Origin: a virus
Strand: one strand, 5' to 3'
IMG/VR virus record: IMGVR_UViG_3300043429_000212
Span: 1 to 64,000 of that record
DNA: 64,000 nucleotides
This document shows positions 28,957 to 38,261 of this stretch, piece by piece; the first letter of the stretch is position 1, and each line of letters starts with the position of its first letter. The translations under genes and the position numbers were made by a program. The notes under the pieces are model-generated. The model ran no database searches. It saw only the letters and a list, made by a program, of their open reading frames with translations, and was not told where the DNA came from.

Positions 28957-30582
28957 CTATTTGGCTGGCGTTGCTTCAACTTTAACGTCGGCGCCCCATT
29001 GACTTAGATCCAAATCCCCCGGCATACCGGCTTCTCTACGCAAGGCTCCGATGGCGTTGTCAAGATTTGCTGCACGTTGATTGAACTGCCTATCAAAATC
29101 TCTTTGTGCGTTTTGCCACGCCGTGACAGCCGCTGGGTTGGCCTTATCACCCATCGCATTTATTTGGAGAGTTTTGATTGGCATTGTATTTAGCCATTCT
29201 TCCTTGGCCTTGTTGTAAGCCGCTTCTCTTTGTCTCTCCAAATTTGCCAGTCCGGTCAATGCGTTGGTTCTTTGTCGAACTCGCGCATCCTCCCTTGAGG
29301 CCCCAGCAGCTTGCTTTTTGGCTTCAGCCTCTTCAAGGGTTGCCCGGATAGATGCTTGCGTCTTGCGCACATCCATCATCACCTTGGCGCCCTCGATCTC
29401 TGCGTTGCGCCGTCCTTCGATGTCTCCGGTAAGGATGGAGTACTTCCTCTGCTCCTCCAGTGCCGCAGCCTCTTGGTACTGGGAGTTGAGAAGACGAATC
29501 TTCTCGTTGAGGTTAAAGATACCTTCCTCTGCCTTCTCTGCCTGAGCCCTGCGGTTCGCAAGAACATTGGAAATGCCCGAGGCCAACGACCCAATCACCT
29601 TGCCCTTCTGGGGGTTGATGGCAGCAGCCATAGCCAGAAGACCTTCTGCATCCTCGATCAAAGGCATCTTGGCACGGTCAAGCCTGCCCTGAAGCTGGCG
29701 GATGCCCTCTTCACGGATCTTGCCGATGTCCTGCTGACCTTGCTCAAGCTGTCTGGCCCGGGCCTGCTCCACCCTTGACCTAGCCGCAGCCATTTCTGGC
29801 GTGACTTCGCCTCGCTTCTTGGTTAGCGCTACCAGCTTCTCTGCTTCCGTCTGAAGAGCTTGCTCATACGGAGTCTTGCCCCTGAAACCCTCAAGAGCGG
29901 CAAGGCCAGCCGGTTCCGCAGTCGGCTCTGGCTTCGTTTCTCTGCGAGGTTCAGTTTGACGTCCACTGGTAGCAGTGCCGGCTTCACTTCGTGAAACTGC
30001 TGGCTTATTGGGCGTCGGCGGAGTTTCTTGTTTCAACCAGGGGTGCTCATTGAGCATCCGTTGCACTGCTGGCTCAGACCCAGCGTTTTGAACAAATTCA
30101 AATTGCTGTCGAATCCTTTGACGGCGCTTTTGTTCTTCTTGAGACTCTCTGTCCTCCTCGCTAAATCCCACTCCACCTTCAGGGCTAAGCTGAGCAACAA
30201 TGTCGTCGTCAATATCTTCAACATCTCCGCCTAGCTTATACGCCCTCATCTCTCCGCCGTTCGCAGCCATGACGGACATGACCTGATCAGCAACGGGAGG
30301 CTGTTGCTGTTCCTGGGAGTTCTGTGCCATAGCCTGCTGACCCTGCATACCACGTTGCAGGGCACGCGCCTTCATGGCATCAGCATAAGCAGAAGCAACG
30401 GCCCACTTGGGCCGCAGATCGTTGGGATCGTTGTAGAGCCTGATCAGATCTTCTGGGGGAAGCTGTTTCAACGACCTTGTGTACTCGACAGGATTCCTAC
30501 CCTGCTGGGCCGGCATGACCGAGAACGCACCGGCCTGCCCGGGCATCTGTCCTGTTTGCATCAGGGTTTGGAGTCCAGCCAT
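28957..30582 (-). CDS. coiled-coil internal virion protein
   Basis: 541 residues from ATG 30582. Starts with a Gln/Met-rich part; about residues 105-120 hold GGEMRAYKLGGDVEDI, a GG-x4-Y-x2-GG motif shared with other virion proteins here. The rest (200-500) is long amphipathic coiled coil (e.g. RARQLEQGQQDIGKIREEGI), as in DNA-ejection proteins. Position next to the polyvalent protein and lack of enzymatic motifs suggest an internal head or ejection-tunnel protein. Confidence 0.65.
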   Translation of the reverse strand: MAGLQTLMQTGQMPGQAGAFSVMPAQQGRNPVEYTRSLKQLPPEDLIRLYNDPNDLRPKWAVASAYADAMKARALQRGMQGQQAMAQNSQEQQQPPVADQVMSVMAANGGEMRAYKLGGDVEDIDDDIVAQLSPEGGVGFSEEDRESQEEQKRRQRIRQQFEFVQNAGSEPAVQRMLNEHPWLKQETPPTPNKPAVSRSEAGTATSGRQTEPRRETKPEPTAEPAGLAALEGFRGKTPYEQALQTEAEKLVALTKKRGEVTPEMAAARSRVEQARARQLEQGQQDIGKIREEGIRQLQGRLDRAKMPLIEDAEGLLAMAAAINPQKGKVIGSLASGISNVLANRRAQAEKAEEGIFNLNEKIRLLNSQYQEAAALEEQRKYSILTGDIEGRRNAEIEGAKVMMDVRKTQASIRATLEEAEAKKQAAGASREDARVRQRTNALTGLANLERQREAAYNKAKEEWLNTMPIKTLQINAMGDKANPAAVTAWQNAQRDFDRQFNQRAANLDNAIGALRREAGMPGDLDLSQWGADVKVEATPAK

Positions 30583-30584
30583 GA

Positions 30585-31427
30585 TCACTTCCCTTGACCA
30601 AACAACAGGTTATACATCCCCAGGCCACCAAGACCACCCTGGAAGATATTGCCGATGGCAGACGTTCCGGGGTCATAAGGCCGAGCGTTGATAGGCATCC
30701 CGCTCACGATGTCTCGCATGAAGGTAAGCTGTTTATACGGATAGTTCATGGACTCAGACCAGTCCTTGTACCCGATGTCCAGAGGTGCCTGTTCGATGCC
30801 ACGCTGGAGAGTGCCGGCCTTCATCTGCTCTTGGATGGTCTTCAGATCCTGACCGGCGCCGAACTGACGCGATGCCTCACCAAGACGCTGACCTTCGAGC
30901 CCGAGCGTTGCCTCTCCGAGGCGCTGCTTCTGAGCCTGCTCAAACGCGGCCATGAGACCCTTGGCCTGGATGTCACCGATCTGGGTTCCCAGGTTGCGCT
31001 GACGCTCGGCCTCCATGATGGCCTGCCTGCTGCCGCCGTAGGCACCAGCCTGGGCAAGGCGAGCTTGTTCCGACTGCCGACCAATGTCAGCCTGTCTGCG
31101 AGCTTCCCGAGCCTGGATGTCAACGACATTCTGTAGGTACGGGTTCATGTAGTCCTGAACGGACCCGACCGGACCAAGGCCCGTGTTGAACTGCCCAGCC
31201 TGATACGTGCCGGTGTTCGCTAGGCCAGTGAATGCCTGCTGCTCCAGAGGAGAGTAGCCCGCCTTGGCCTGTCCCGTGGTGGGATCAGTGGTTTCAAACG
31301 CAGTCCGCTGGCCGGTATAAGGCTGGAACTGCTGTTGAGACAACCCCCATGCCCTATTGAGCATGTCCGTGAGGTAGCCCTCAAACCCTGGGGCGACGGT
31401 GCCGCTCGGATCGATATTACTCATCAT
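30585..31427 (-). CDS. structural protein, probable ejection protein
   Basis: 280 residues. Contains DYMNPYLQNVVDIQAREARR, then AGAYGGSRQAIMEAERQRNL and GDIQAKGLMAAFEQAQKQRL, a pattern common in uncultured podovirus virion proteins. Ends with a Gly-rich hydrophobic tail (NIFQGGLGGLGMYNLLFGQG). ATG 31427 or 31424 (better Shine-Dalgarno spacing) may be the start. Probably part of the internal/ejection complex with its neighbours. Confidence 0.65.
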   Translation of the reverse strand: MMSNIDPSGTVAPGFEGYLTDMLNRAWGLSQQQFQPYTGQRTAFETTDPTTGQAKAGYSPLEQQAFTGLANTGTYQAGQFNTGLGPVGSVQDYMNPYLQNVVDIQAREARRQADIGRQSEQARLAQAGAYGGSRQAIMEAERQRNLGTQIGDIQAKGLMAAFEQAQKQRLGEATLGLEGQRLGEASRQFGAGQDLKTIQEQMKAGTLQRGIEQAPLDIGYKDWSESMNYPYKQLTFMRDIVSGMPINARPYDPGTSAIGNIFQGGLGGLGMYNLLFGQGK

Positions 31428-32140
31428 GCGCTCCTTTGAAGCTGGTGCATCAGAGCGTACAAAGCGCGAGCACCACCGGCCCGATCAACCTGGGCCTTGG
31501 GAACATACATCTCGCCGTTAGACACGCGGGCAGGAGTGTTGCCGGCGATTGTCGCAGGGATGTTGTCACTTGTACCAGTCCCCGGGCCACGGATCAGTTG
31601 AGCCTGGGGGAGAAGCTGTCGGATACCCTGCGGGGTTCCATTACGAACAGCATCTGCCGTCAGGACAAACCCACCGTGCTCCATAGGAAGCGGGTTCTGC
31701 TTGGTGCCGGTGACAGTACCGCCGCTGGCATATGCCTGCATGAGACCGCCGTTGGCTGCGAACTCATGGACGGTGGTTGGACCATACCGACCCTGCGAAG
31801 TCTTGCGGGTAACCTTGGACGGAGAGAGGTTCAGCTTGATACCGCCACTCGCCTTCTGCCTGTCTTGAAGGCCACCGAGCAGCATCCCCAGAAGACCGGC
31901 AAGCCCTCGCGGAGATGTCAGTCCTTGGCCCAAGGCTGCAAGGCTTTTGCCAATCGTGCCTGCAAAGCTGTTGTTTGAAACGCCAGGAGTCCACGGGTCG
32001 CTTCCGACCCCGTAAGTTGAATAGTCTCCGGGGCTGGTTAGATATGCTTCCTCCTCTGAGGAAGGTATATATCCAGCGGCAGACCCTGAAAGACTGCTTG
32101 GGTTCAGTAGGATGTCGTAATCATCATAGTATTCGCCCAT
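31424..32140 (-). CDS. structural protein with GG-x4-Y-x2-GG and SDNIPA motifs
   Basis: 238 residues from ATG 32140, preferred because GGAG lies 6 bases before it; a start at 32158 is poorer. The middle has SQGRYGPTTVHEFAANGG followed by LMQAYASGG; the end has GPGTGTSDNIPATIAGNTPA and VSNGEMYVPKAQVD, a motif set common in podovirus virion proteins. Shares GRYGP-x3-EFA with the C-terminus of the next upstream gene. Exact place in the particle unknown. Confidence 0.6.
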   Translation of the reverse strand: MGEYYDDYDILLNPSSLSGSAAGYIPSSEEEAYLTSPGDYSTYGVGSDPWTPGVSNNSFAGTIGKSLAALGQGLTSPRGLAGLLGMLLGGLQDRQKASGGIKLNLSPSKVTRKTSQGRYGPTTVHEFAANGGLMQAYASGGTVTGTKQNPLPMEHGGFVLTADAVRNGTPQGIRQLLPQAQLIRGPGTGTSDNIPATIAGNTPARVSNGEMYVPKAQVDRAGGARALYALMHQLQRSA

Positions 32141-32141
32141 A

Positions 32142-33134
32142 TCACGCTCCAAACTCATATTCCATCAGGGGGCCATAGCGTCCTGCGGTCATCTGCGAGG
32201 ACCACTCGGGCTGCTTGGGTTCTTGCGCTGCCTGTTCTATCGCTGCCAGGACAGAATAGGCGTCTGCGTTGATACCTGTGTCGCCGTAGGTGTTGCCTGT
32301 GGGGGCCGACGAAGTGGAGGGTACACCTGCCCCGCCAAACAGTCCACCCAGGCCACCAGACTTCGTCCCACCTACAGCTTCTGACGCTGCCCTGCCGACT
32401 GCTGGACCAAGCGTTGAGCTTGCCAAAGCACCGGCCAATGGGTTGCCTGTGAGGCCACCTACGAGAGCGCCAAGCCCTGCTTGCGCACCGGAGCCTACGG
32501 CTTTGCCAAGATCGTTAGTGAGGATGCCTTCGACGATACCGGAAGGAATCCCAGTCCTCGCACCAACCAACCCCGCAACCAGCCCCGGCACAACTTCCGC
32601 AGGGGACAGCCTGCCCGTCATCAGGCCGTGGATGTTTGCAATGCCCTTGCCAAGCGCGGACACCGTGCCGTAGCCAGGAACCAGACTGGCAAGCGCGGGA
32701 GCAGCGTAGTTCAGGACGTTGTGGACGTTCTGTGCGGCGAGGGCTTGCTCTATGTTTTGGGTGAATCCCGGGACATCCATCTTCCCGAGTCCTGCTTGCG
32801 CAAGTGTATTCAGATCCGCGTAGCTGACCCCAGAGGAATGTTGCGGAGACATCACCCCGGCAAGGTCAACATTTGCCTTGTCGGTAAGGTTCATCCCCTG
32901 AACAGCCGCAGCCAACTCCGCAAAAGAAGTCGGCGCCATGAAATCTTGGACATGTGCAGGCGCGGACGCAAGCGCGGCGTCCATTACCGCCGTATTCGCT
33001 GCCGTTTGATCTGCTTCTCCGGGGCTACTATAGCCGTCGTTAAACCCCCCGCCTTGACCGGAGCCATCCCCATAGCCGCTAAAGTCCCCACCTCCGGTAT
33101 CAAAATGCACTACACCGTCTTTATCGACTCTCAC
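32142..33134 (-). CDS. Gly/Ala-rich structural protein
   Basis: 330 residues, GTG 33134 with GGAGG ahead. Low-complexity Gly start, Ala/Gly-rich hydrophobic centre (about 150-260, likely membrane-active helices), and an end TAGRYGPLMEYEFGA similar to a segment of the following gene. The hydrophobic centre suggests a protein that enters the host envelope during ejection (inference). Confidence 0.6.
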   Translation of the reverse strand: MRVDKDGVVHFDTGGGDFSGYGDGSGQGGGFNDGYSSPGEADQTAANTAVMDAALASAPAHVQDFMAPTSFAELAAAVQGMNLTDKANVDLAGVMSPQHSSGVSYADLNTLAQAGLGKMDVPGFTQNIEQALAAQNVHNVLNYAAPALASLVPGYGTVSALGKGIANIHGLMTGRLSPAEVVPGLVAGLVGARTGIPSGIVEGILTNDLGKAVGSGAQAGLGALVGGLTGNPLAGALASSTLGPAVGRAASEAVGGTKSGGLGGLFGGAGVPSTSSAPTGNTYGDTGINADAYSVLAAIEQAAQEPKQPEWSSQMTAGRYGPLMEYEFGA

Positions 33135-33149
33135 GGCATCCCTCCAATA

Positions 33150-34790
33150 TCACTGAGTCAAGTCCCAGAACGACAGCGAGCCCACGGCATCGCCTGTGGT
33201 CGCCCCGGAGACCGTGCGGATCTGCACGGTGTAGATGTCGCTGACGTTCGCAAGCGACGCCCCAAGCTGCAAGTCCCAGTTGTACCCCGCAGGATCAGCC
33301 AGAGGGTTGTTCCCGCCGCTGCCGCTGGATGTAACGTAGTCCGTTTGAACGATGGTGCCACCGGAGATGGCTATGGCCGATACGTCGTACTGGACGTTGG
33401 AGTCAGTGGGGACTGACAACCAAGCAGAGTTGCTGATCTCATACGTAGTAACAACCGCTGCCCCACCGCCCGCCGCAACAGTAGCGGTCGCATTGGTGGA
33501 TGCTGTGATGGTGTAAGTGTTAACGCCCAGAACGGTGATCTGATACCGACCGTTCAGGGTTAGACCGCCTACCGCAGCAGCGCCGGAATAGTTTACGTAG
33601 TCCCCCGTTGTCCCGCCGTGTCCTGTATCGGTCACTGTAACGGTTGCAGATCCGTTAACAGTGGCAAACGGGTTGTTGAGTGTTACCGTTCTACGGATCA
33701 GGGTCGGGTTCTTGACCAGTGCCACCTCGTAGTTCTGGCTGGTGGTAGGCAGTACCTGGACCCGCTGCGGCAGGACAACTGCACCCAGCGCCGAGGAAGA
33801 CAGCCTGATAGACACCAGCGGCAGGAAGGTCGAACCAATCGTGCCGAGGATCGATGTGCGCCTCGCCACATGACCTGGGGAGTACTGCTCATACCCGCCT
33901 TCGGAGATCACCGAAGAGCAGATAGATTTCATGGACGCAGCAATCCCAGTGGAAGAGATGATCTCGTAACGCACCGGCAGGATCGCCGTTGTCATGTAAA
34001 CGCTGGTGATATCGTTGGCGTTGTGGAAGGTGTGGCAGACGATGTACTCACCGTTGATGATGAACCCACACCGCACCGAGCCCACACCCAGCCATTCAAA
34101 GTCGATCCACAGGATCTGCGCCTTGGACGGGTCCAACGTGTAGCCGCTCAGCCCGGTGCCGTCCAGCTTGTCGCCGTTCCAACTTGACTGCGGAACAGTA
34201 CGCACATCACTGGGCGTGCCCGGGGTAGGGGTAGAACTAGACCGCAAGACGAAGGAGTAGACCCCGTCCACTCGCTGGAAGAACACCCCGTTGCCTGTGT
34301 TGTAGTAGCCAACCCGCTGCGTCAGGCTTGTGCTTGCGCTGCTGTCCATCACAAAGGTGGCGAGGACAAGCAGGCCCTTCCCAGGCTGATACGGGAGTGA
34401 ACGGTAGCTCTGCCGGATGACAGAACCCGCACCGCCAGAAGTGACCTCCATCTTGACGGCGGCTTCATTGGACAGGAAAGATGTTGTTCCTGTGCCTGTC
34501 GTTGCAACATCAAACTGATTGTCTGCGGCGTAGCGGTTCTGGCTGTCGAAGAGCGTGTAGGGTGCGCTGATCCTCAGACGGCCAAACGCATCGACGTTGG
34601 TGCCGCCGATTGATACCGGGACGGTTGTCGAGGATGCGTCCACGATGCGCTCCAGAAGATTGTCTAGCTGGTTGAAGTAGATCCGCAGGATGCTCAGCAG
34701 CTTGTCAAAGTACTGTGCGTCATAGGTGCGCGTTGGAAGAGGCAAGGCCGGAGCCCGGAACCTCTTGATGATGTTTGCCCAGATGGTCAA
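33150..34790 (-). CDS. virion structural protein, fibre-like
   Basis: 546 residues from TTG 34790, which overlaps the previous stop (TTGA) and has GGGAG at good spacing. After a helical start come FDSQNRYAADNQFDVATTGT and SFLSNEAAVKMEVTSGG, then VIRQSYRSLPYQPGKGLLVL, a block seen in tail or head-fibre proteins of marine and freshwater podoviruses. The C-terminal half is beta-rich with Gly/Thr repeats. Probably a tail-associated fibre or base. Confidence 0.65.
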   Translation of the reverse strand: MTIWANIIKRFRAPALPLPTRTYDAQYFDKLLSILRIYFNQLDNLLERIVDASSTTVPVSIGGTNVDAFGRLRISAPYTLFDSQNRYAADNQFDVATTGTGTTSFLSNEAAVKMEVTSGGAGSVIRQSYRSLPYQPGKGLLVLATFVMDSSASTSLTQRVGYYNTGNGVFFQRVDGVYSFVLRSSSTPTPGTPSDVRTVPQSSWNGDKLDGTGLSGYTLDPSKAQILWIDFEWLGVGSVRCGFIINGEYIVCHTFHNANDITSVYMTTAILPVRYEIISSTGIAASMKSICSSVISEGGYEQYSPGHVARRTSILGTIGSTFLPLVSIRLSSSALGAVVLPQRVQVLPTTSQNYEVALVKNPTLIRRTVTLNNPFATVNGSATVTVTDTGHGGTTGDYVNYSGAAAVGGLTLNGRYQITVLGVNTYTITASTNATATVAAGGGAAVVTTYEISNSAWLSVPTDSNVQYDVSAIAISGGTIVQTDYVTSSGSGGNNPLADPAGYNWDLQLGASLANVSDIYTVQIRTVSGATTGDAVGSLSFWDLTQ

Positions 34791-36964
34791 CTCTTTCTCC
34801 CATCCGACCGGAGATCAATCCGGAACTTGCCCAACTGCCACTGAACACCAATACCCGTGGACTTCACCTTGACCGCCATCTGCCTGCCACGCACGCGGAT
34901 GTAGAGGTTCCCTTGATATGGCGTCACGGTCCCAGAGAATCGCTCGATGCTGCTGTCCGCATCTCTCTGGATAGTACGCTCGCTCTGAAGAGCCACAGAC
35001 ATATTGGCATTCTCAGAGACGTTGTTTACACCACGGGTGTAGCCAGAGCCTGCGTTCTGCATGGGCAGCAGTGACATGCTGATCGACTGGTTGGCTATGT
35101 CTGCGGTGGACCCGGCAAAGGTCACATCCGGCAGAACCCGCGTGACAAACCCGAAGTTGTGCCCGTCCTCGATATCAAACTCTGAAGAGATGATGTAGGA
35201 GTCGATAGCAAGGGTTTCGGTGGTTGCCTTGTTGTCGCAGCCCTTCTCATGCTCGATCAAGCTACCGTTGTAGTCCGCAGCGATGGGGAAGTCTGAGTAA
35301 ACGCTGGCATCAACCCAGGCCGTGCGAGCCAGAGTCCCGTAGTACCAGACCTTCTCAAGGTAGTTGTACACCACGTAGCGGTCTACCGTCGTGGAGTTTG
35401 CAGAGCAGTAGAACCACCAGATCTCGTTGAACTGCTCAACGGTGGAGGCAAAGACCTGGAGGTTCTGGGTCGTGTTGAAGTCATCGAAGATGAACTTGCG
35501 GATGTCGCATGGCAGCGTGGCCGTGCGACCGTCGAACACGTAGAACTTCTGATCCCCCATCCAGTACACCACGCCCGCCGCAACAGCCCAGGCACGATCA
35601 CTGGCAATGGTGGTGTTGTCAGCCAGGATCTGCGAGCCCCACACAATAGGCGGGCCAAGGTACTGCATAGAGTACAGAGCAGTGTCCGTCCAGACCAGAA
35701 GCTCCTGCCGGGTCTGTGCCACAGCCTTGATCTCTGATCCGTGAGACAGAAGCAAACTCCCAGCCTGGGTGGTGGCAGAAGGCGTCCAGTTGGATGCTGA
35801 CTCCTGGTCCGACCAACGAATCAGCATGGGGTTTAGATCTGTTGACCCGTAGTCAGTCGTTCCAAAGGCAAGGACAAAACGAGAGGCGTCCGACACAATA
35901 CGGAAGTTGGTCTTGCTCGGGGTGTCACTTGCCCCGGGCAGCGTGGATATGTTTACACCACGAGTGGTCAGCCCGCCAGAGGTCCAGTAGTACGTCCCAC
36001 CACCCTTGGGACCGTAGATCAGATCGTTGCCAAAGTTGTAGGCGTTCCACAGACCGATCTGCGTGGGATTCCCAACGGTGTACGCGCCCGCTCCACCCCA
36101 GCCTCCACTGCCCCACCCGCCACTACCCCAGCCCGTGCCGAAGGTAGAAGGAGCCGTGTACTGGATAGTAGACCCAACGCTCACCTGATACGCAGCCGTG
36201 ATGCCTGATCCGGTTGCCGAAGAGGTTGCATTGATGGGCAGACCCGTGCTGGGGTTCCTTGCCTGGATGAAGTAGGTTGCGGCGTTCTCCACGCCAAGCT
36301 GCGTCCCTGCTGGAACCGCAGGAGATGGAGTGCCGCTGAGTGTGTAGGAGCCGGTTGTCCCGGTCCCAGTTATCGTGTAGTCCGTGCCATTGATGTTGAT
36401 GGTGGCACCACTGACGATGATCCCATCAGAGGTGACGGCACTGACCGTCAGCGTCGATCCGCTGGTCGAACAAGTAATCAGCGTGACGTTGGAGACAATC
36501 ACATACTCGGCAGTGCCGTTTACACCAGAGGTGGCGAAGTCAATACCGCCAATCGTCCCCGGCGTGGTGAACGTGACGTAGCTGCCAACCGTCAGTTCCC
36601 CCGTAGCAAAAGACCCAACCCCGGCGCCAGCATCAGAGACCGCCGCGTAGGAGAAGCCGTTGTACGTTGAGATCGCGGCAACCGCGCTGGTCACGCGAAC
36701 CGGCGTGATGTCGTAGTACGCGCCGTAGTAGACGTAGTACTTCAGATTGGTCCCGACGCCCATGTAAATGGACCAGGGCCACAGAGAACGTGCAACACCT
36801 TGGAACGGATCGGCATCAAGGTTGATGTTCTCCCAGCCTCCAATCTTCTCCGGCTGACCCATCCGGAAACGGATCTTGTCGCACTCATACCAGCCGTTCT
36901 CGGCTGCGTAGCGAGTGTTCTCCCGGAAGATCCCGGGGCGAAGTTGGAGTGTCTTCAGCGGCAT
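34787..36964 (-). CDS. gp10-like tail / DNA stabilisation protein
   Basis: 725 residues. The start MPLKTLQLRPGIFRENTRYA followed by ENGWYECDKIRFRMGQPEKI is typical of the packaged-DNA stabilisation or tail-nozzle protein of podoviruses (P22 gp10-like; T7 gp12 analogue). Beta-propeller-like strands follow, with an extra Gly/Thr-rich insert at about 150-300 including GWGSGGWGSGGWGG. Closes the tail under the connector and holds DNA. Two copies of TTRGVN/YTRGVN carry the dispersed GTGTAAAC word. Confidence 0.7.
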   Translation of the reverse strand: MPLKTLQLRPGIFRENTRYAAENGWYECDKIRFRMGQPEKIGGWENINLDADPFQGVARSLWPWSIYMGVGTNLKYYVYYGAYYDITPVRVTSAVAAISTYNGFSYAAVSDAGAGVGSFATGELTVGSYVTFTTPGTIGGIDFATSGVNGTAEYVIVSNVTLITCSTSGSTLTVSAVTSDGIIVSGATININGTDYTITGTGTTGSYTLSGTPSPAVPAGTQLGVENAATYFIQARNPSTGLPINATSSATGSGITAAYQVSVGSTIQYTAPSTFGTGWGSGGWGSGGWGGAGAYTVGNPTQIGLWNAYNFGNDLIYGPKGGGTYYWTSGGLTTRGVNISTLPGASDTPSKTNFRIVSDASRFVLAFGTTDYGSTDLNPMLIRWSDQESASNWTPSATTQAGSLLLSHGSEIKAVAQTRQELLVWTDTALYSMQYLGPPIVWGSQILADNTTIASDRAWAVAAGVVYWMGDQKFYVFDGRTATLPCDIRKFIFDDFNTTQNLQVFASTVEQFNEIWWFYCSANSTTVDRYVVYNYLEKVWYYGTLARTAWVDASVYSDFPIAADYNGSLIEHEKGCDNKATTETLAIDSYIISSEFDIEDGHNFGFVTRVLPDVTFAGSTADIANQSISMSLLPMQNAGSGYTRGVNNVSENANMSVALQSERTIQRDADSSIERFSGTVTPYQGNLYIRVRGRQMAVKVKSTGIGVQWQLGKFRIDLRSDGRKS

Positions 36965-36968
36965 GTGC

Positions 36969-37472
36969 TTACCTCAAGAACAGCGCACGCTCATCTCTGC
37001 GCCGCTTGACAAGACCCGGGAGTTCCTTGCCGCCAGCCTTGGTCCATTGCATGAACGCATCTGCGGCACCTTCGATGTCATCACGGTTTGCCTTCATGCG
37101 GATCTGGCTGCGTTGAAGATTCCCTAGCCCTGCGTTGTACGCAAAAGAGACCAGAGCGTCGAAGCGCCCTTGATGACCAGCACAGCCGGGAACCAGACGA
37201 AGAACACCTCGTTCAAAAGCAGCGATGTCCACCTCGAATAGTCTCTCGATCTCTTCCTTGGACCAGACACGGTTGTGTTCTGGACGGAGAGGATAGTCCT
37301 TTCTGATGAACCCGGCATATCCATCCTTGCGAGTCATAGGCAGACGGATTTGGTCCTGATACAGGACATGTCCGTACCCAATAGTCCAGATGTGCGCAGG
37401 GCACAAGTAGGGCTTTGTCCTGTAGCCCTCATACCTGTGCATCAAAGCGGCGCCCTCTGGACTCAGCTTCAC
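36969..37472 (-). CDS. endolysin, GH24 lysozyme family
   Basis: 167 residues from GTG 37472 (GGAG 6 bases upstream, GTGA overlap with the holin stop); a GTG four codons earlier is possible. The catalytic region HRYEGYRTKPYLCPAHIWTI followed by GYGH matches T4-type lysozymes: Glu15, then Cys24 where T4 has Asp20, and Thr30. The YLCPA-x-W-T-I-G-Y-G-H variant is known in this family. No signal peptide, so it should need the holin next door. Cleaves cell-wall glycan for lysis. Confidence 0.85.
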   Translation of the reverse strand: MKLSPEGAALMHRYEGYRTKPYLCPAHIWTIGYGHVLYQDQIRLPMTRKDGYAGFIRKDYPLRPEHNRVWSKEEIERLFEVDIAAFERGVLRLVPGCAGHQGRFDALVSFAYNAGLGNLQRSQIRMKANRDDIEGAADAFMQWTKAGGKELPGLVKRRRDERALFLR

Positions 37473-37972
37473 TTCTTGCTCCACTGCCTGCTGCCAAACC
37501 AGAACCCGATGATCCCGCCCAGCATGGCCATCTCATCTTCACTGAAGATGATCGCGGTAACACGGATCAGATCATCCACCGACAGGATCAGGCCCGGGTG
37601 CTTCCAGACGTACAGCGTCAGCGCAGCGTTGATCAGCACCAACTCGATGATGAAAATATAGGTCACCGTCGGGCGCACCGTGCCGACATAGTTTGCCACC
37701 CAGCGGCTGGCTTTCTCCAGCACCTTCTCATCGTGCCTGAGCGCGGCCTCGGTCATCTGCGCCTCAGTCTGCATCGCAACTTGCTCGACGCGGATCTCCT
37801 CCATCTTGGCCTGGGAAGCGTACCCCTGGGCCGCAAGCTGGAGTTCACGCTCGGTCTGAAGCCGCGCCAGGGCAATCTCGTGCTTCTGATCGGACTTGTT
37901 CTGGAAGAACTCCAGCAGCTTTGGGAGACCGCTGATCAGCAGACCACCGAGGGTAGACAGAAGCGACAGCAT
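37469..37972 (-). CDS. holin, three-transmembrane GTA type
   Basis: 167 residues. N-terminal hydrophobic helix (LLSTLGGLLISGLPKLLEFF), a charged coiled-coil middle, then two membrane spans (VTYIFIIELVLINAALTLYV and AMLGGIIGFWFGSRQW). This matches the 3TM holin family found in gene-transfer agents and phages. Lies between the endolysin and a membrane/coiled-coil gene; TAATG junction upstream. Confidence 0.75.
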   Translation of the reverse strand: MLSLLSTLGGLLISGLPKLLEFFQNKSDQKHEIALARLQTERELQLAAQGYASQAKMEEIRVEQVAMQTEAQMTEAALRHDEKVLEKASRWVANYVGTVRPTVTYIFIIELVLINAALTLYVWKHPGLILSVDDLIRVTAIIFSEDEMAMLGGIIGFWFGSRQWSKK

Positions 37973-38247
37973 TACTTGGTCCCCTTCACAAACTTCTCGC
38001 GCTCCTCAAGGAGCTTGACCTTGACCTGGAGGTCATTGATGTGGAGCATCAACTGCTCTTTCATAATGGCCCTGCGCTCGGCAGAAAGCGGGCTGTCGGT
38101 AGGAATCCCTTCCTTGGTGATCAAGGCGGGCATGTGCCCTTCGATCTTGGTCAGACGTTCGGAAAAGGAGTTGACCTGCCCCAGCAGCCATGCGAGGCAC
38201 ATGACGACGATGGGGATGACTGCTTTGAGAACGTCTGCCCAGGCCAT
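37972..38247 (-). CDS. membrane-anchored coiled-coil protein of the lysis cassette
   Basis: 91 residues, AAGGAG upstream. One N-terminal membrane span (VLKAVIPIVVMCLAWLLGQV) and a long coiled-coil tail. This topology fits an inner-membrane spanin, holin partner or antiholin. No outer-membrane spanin lipoprotein is seen nearby. Confidence 0.55.
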   Translation of the reverse strand: MAWADVLKAVIPIVVMCLAWLLGQVNSFSERLTKIEGHMPALITKEGIPTDSPLSAERRAIMKEQLMLHINDLQVKVKLLEEREKFVKGTK

Positions 38248-38261
38248 GATGGCTCCTTAGC

